A stretch of 64,000 nt of DNA, from NCBI GenBank assembly GCA_902805475.1, contig CADCSX010000003.1, positions 3,286,001 to 3,350,000 of the forward strand, given 5' to 3'. This DNA comes from Entonaema liquescens. Lineage: Eukaryota > Ascomycota > Sordariomycetes > Xylariales > Xylariaceae. Each line of letters opens with the position of its first letter. Position 1 is the first letter of the stretch. The notes under the pieces were generated by a model that was not told the origin of the DNA, did not search any database, and saw only the letters and a list, made by a program, of their open reading frames with translations. The position numbers were made by a program, and so were the translations under genes. Below are positions 62,525 through 64,000 of the stretch, in pieces.

Positions 62525-64000
62525 ATGCATCACTCGGATGGGAGCAACACGGACCAGAAGGGAACCGTGTTCGCCGAAACTGAGTCCGGAAGCCATGGAG
62601 CTGGCGACTTGGCGGGACCAGTAGTACGCGACGCCGACGTCGCCGCCCGGTTCCTCGCCTCATTGGACCCATCCATCGTCAACGAGCCGATTACTAAAGA
62701 AGAATCTCGACGTATCCTTTGGAAAATCGACCTCATCATCCTGCCTCTGCTGGCCCTCTCAGTAATCATCTCGGCAGTAGACAAAGTTATCATATCCAAT
62801 GCGGCGATCTATGGCATGCGTGAGGATACCCATTTGGTCGGCGACCAGTTTTCTTGGGTCGGGTCTATCTTCTACTTTGGCTTCTTAATCGCCGAGTGGC
62901 CTGGGAATGTCCTGATCCAAAGACTCCCACTTCGGACCTTCTATGCCGCGACAGTTCTTGTCTGGGCAGGCCTGACGTTTGCGACTGGTGGGACAAATAA
63001 CTTTGCGAGTCTGGCATCCGTTCGGTTCCTAAGTTAGTCATTCTATAGGCCCTGGAAATCCGCGGAAAGGAATATCCAAAGCTAACAGTGATATTAGTGG
63101 GCATCTTCGAGGCTGTAGTCTTCCCCGTCTGTACCTTAGTTTCGGCGATGTGGTGGACCATCGAGGAACAACCAATTAGGATCGCCATCTGGTACAATAC
63201 CTTGTCTTCCGTCATCACAGGGCTGTTCTCGTACGGCGTCGGCCACAGTCATTCCAGCGTGGCCCCGTGGAGACTCCTATTCTATATCCTCGGCGGTATC
63301 ACTACTGTCTGGGCGGCGATCCTCTATGCGTTCCTCCCGAGTTCCCCAGTAGAGGCCTGGTGGTTGACAGATCGACAGAAGTACGTCTGTCTGGAACGGG
63401 TCCGCAAAAGCAACACCGGCATCGAGGACAAGAAGATCAAATGGTATCAGGTGAAGGAGTGCCTGATGGAACCCAGAGCTTGGCTGATCTCCATATTTGC
63501 GTGTGCCATCAACATCCCAAACGGTAGGGAATGAACCCGCCCCTAATCCACTGGCTGCCATACTAACATGGATCCTACTGCAGGCGGCCTGGTCACATTT
63601 GCGGCCATAATCGTCAACGGTATGGGGTTTAGCCCCCTAGACACCACGCTCTTAGGAATGCCAACCGGTGTTATTGCCACGGCTTGGTCTATAATCTTGA
63701 ACTTCGTCGCGAGCCGATTCCCTGGTTGGCGGTGTATCCTCATCGTATTCGCGATGTTCTTCCCCATGGTTACGGCGATATTGATGTGGAAGCTCCCTTC
63801 GGACAACAAGCTTAGCCTCCTGGGCGCCTATTATGCGTTTTATTCGTACTGGGCACCTTACACTATGTGCACATCTCTCCCGATGGCTAACACGTCAGGG
63901 CATACTAAGAAGGTTACGCTGAATGCAATGTTTTTCTTAGGCTACTGTGTCGGAAACATCCTGGGCCCCCAAGTATTCCGTGCCGACGACGCTCCAGAAT
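62525..64000 (+). CDS. MFS transporter, Dal5/allantoate permease (ACS) family, 3' end outside window
   Basis: Plasma-membrane importer of organic anions or vitamins (relatives: Dal5, Tna1, Vht1). Visible exons: 62525-63032, 63098-63523 and 63584 to beyond 64000; introns of 65 and 60 nt. About 435 residues are present of a usual ~500. A polar N-terminus of about 70 residues leads to RRILWKIDLIILPLLALS, the family's first helix. FSWVGSIFYFGFLIAEWPGN and the spliced RFLMGIFEAVVFP are typical of this group. The loop SPVEAWWLTDRQKYVCLER ends the first half of the carrier. Later segments (AAIIVNGMGFSPLDTTLL and FFLGYCVGNILGPQ) fit helices 7 and 11. The break at 64000 is the window edge, not a mutation. 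Substrate cannot be told. Confidence 0.88.

Noticed and set aside
59517..64000. Flavoenzyme and Dal5-type transporter as an uptake-and-catabolism pair
   Set aside because: They are on the same strand but 1.6 kb apart with a solo LTR between, and the substrates of both are unknown; the link would be a guess.

Overview
This 64 kb window comes from the nuclear genome of a filamentous ascomycete (Pezizomycotina, probably a Sordariomycete). Three things point there: many short introns of 45-120 nt with GT..AG ends and CTAAC-like branch sites; typical fungal families (Zn2Cys6 regulator, Egh16-like secreted protein, Anp1 mannosyltransferase, DHA2 and Dal5-type transporters); and AT-rich blocks whose pattern of change is that of repeat-induced point mutation (RIP). 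The species cannot be named from the sequence alone.

Layout. Positions 1-13,000 are gene-poor. They hold a 139-bp solo LTR (1510-1648) with a perfect 5-bp target duplication and a 7.2-kb LTR retrotransposon (3965-11161) turned by RIP into almost pure A+T. A Zn2Cys6 transcription factor follows (13033-15467, minus), then about 4.8 kb with no gene I can support. From 20 kb on the window is gene-dense: NEDD8 E1 regulatory subunit Ula1 (20266-22101, minus); a DHA2 drug:H+ antiporter (24687-26618); Anp1-family mannosyltransferase (27926-29645); the Sec7 Arf-GEF Gea/GBF1 (30735-35881); a U1A/U2B''-type snRNP protein (36435-37375); V-ATPase subunit D (37724-38853, minus); splicing factor Syf1 (39555-42169); a small protein of unknown function (43611-44099, minus); an Egh16-like secreted protein (46437-47309, minus); CCA tRNA nucleotidyltransferase (48849-50688); a doubtful small ORF (51412-51717, minus); ATP-dependent 5-oxoprolinase (53017-57240, minus); an 843-bp inverted-repeat DNA element (57724-58566); a fructosyl-amine-oxidase-like flavoenzyme (59517-60873); a second copy of the 139-bp solo LTR (61322-61460); and a Dal5-type transporter cut by the window end (62525->64000).

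How the genes relate. Most of the dense part is housekeeping and does not form a gene cluster: secretory pathway (Gea, Anp1, V-ATPase), splicing (U1A-like, Syf1), neddylation (Ula1), tRNA maturation (Cca1) and the gamma-glutamyl cycle (5-oxoprolinase). Exon structures were built by hand: each junction was required to keep frame and to restore a family motif, and every complete coding length came out divisible by three.

Most notable: (1) two LTR copies that differ only by C-to-T/G-to-A type changes, with RIP fading toward both outer edges; (2) two coding micro-exons of 11 and 10 nt in the V-ATPase D gene; (3) a TA-flanked element with ~47-bp inverted repeats that carry a 16-bp palindrome; (4) two solo LTRs of one family at opposite ends of the window; (5) a secreted Egh16-like protein whose predicted mature N-terminus is a histidine, with a second histidine that could make a copper brace. 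I found no clearly new multi-gene system.
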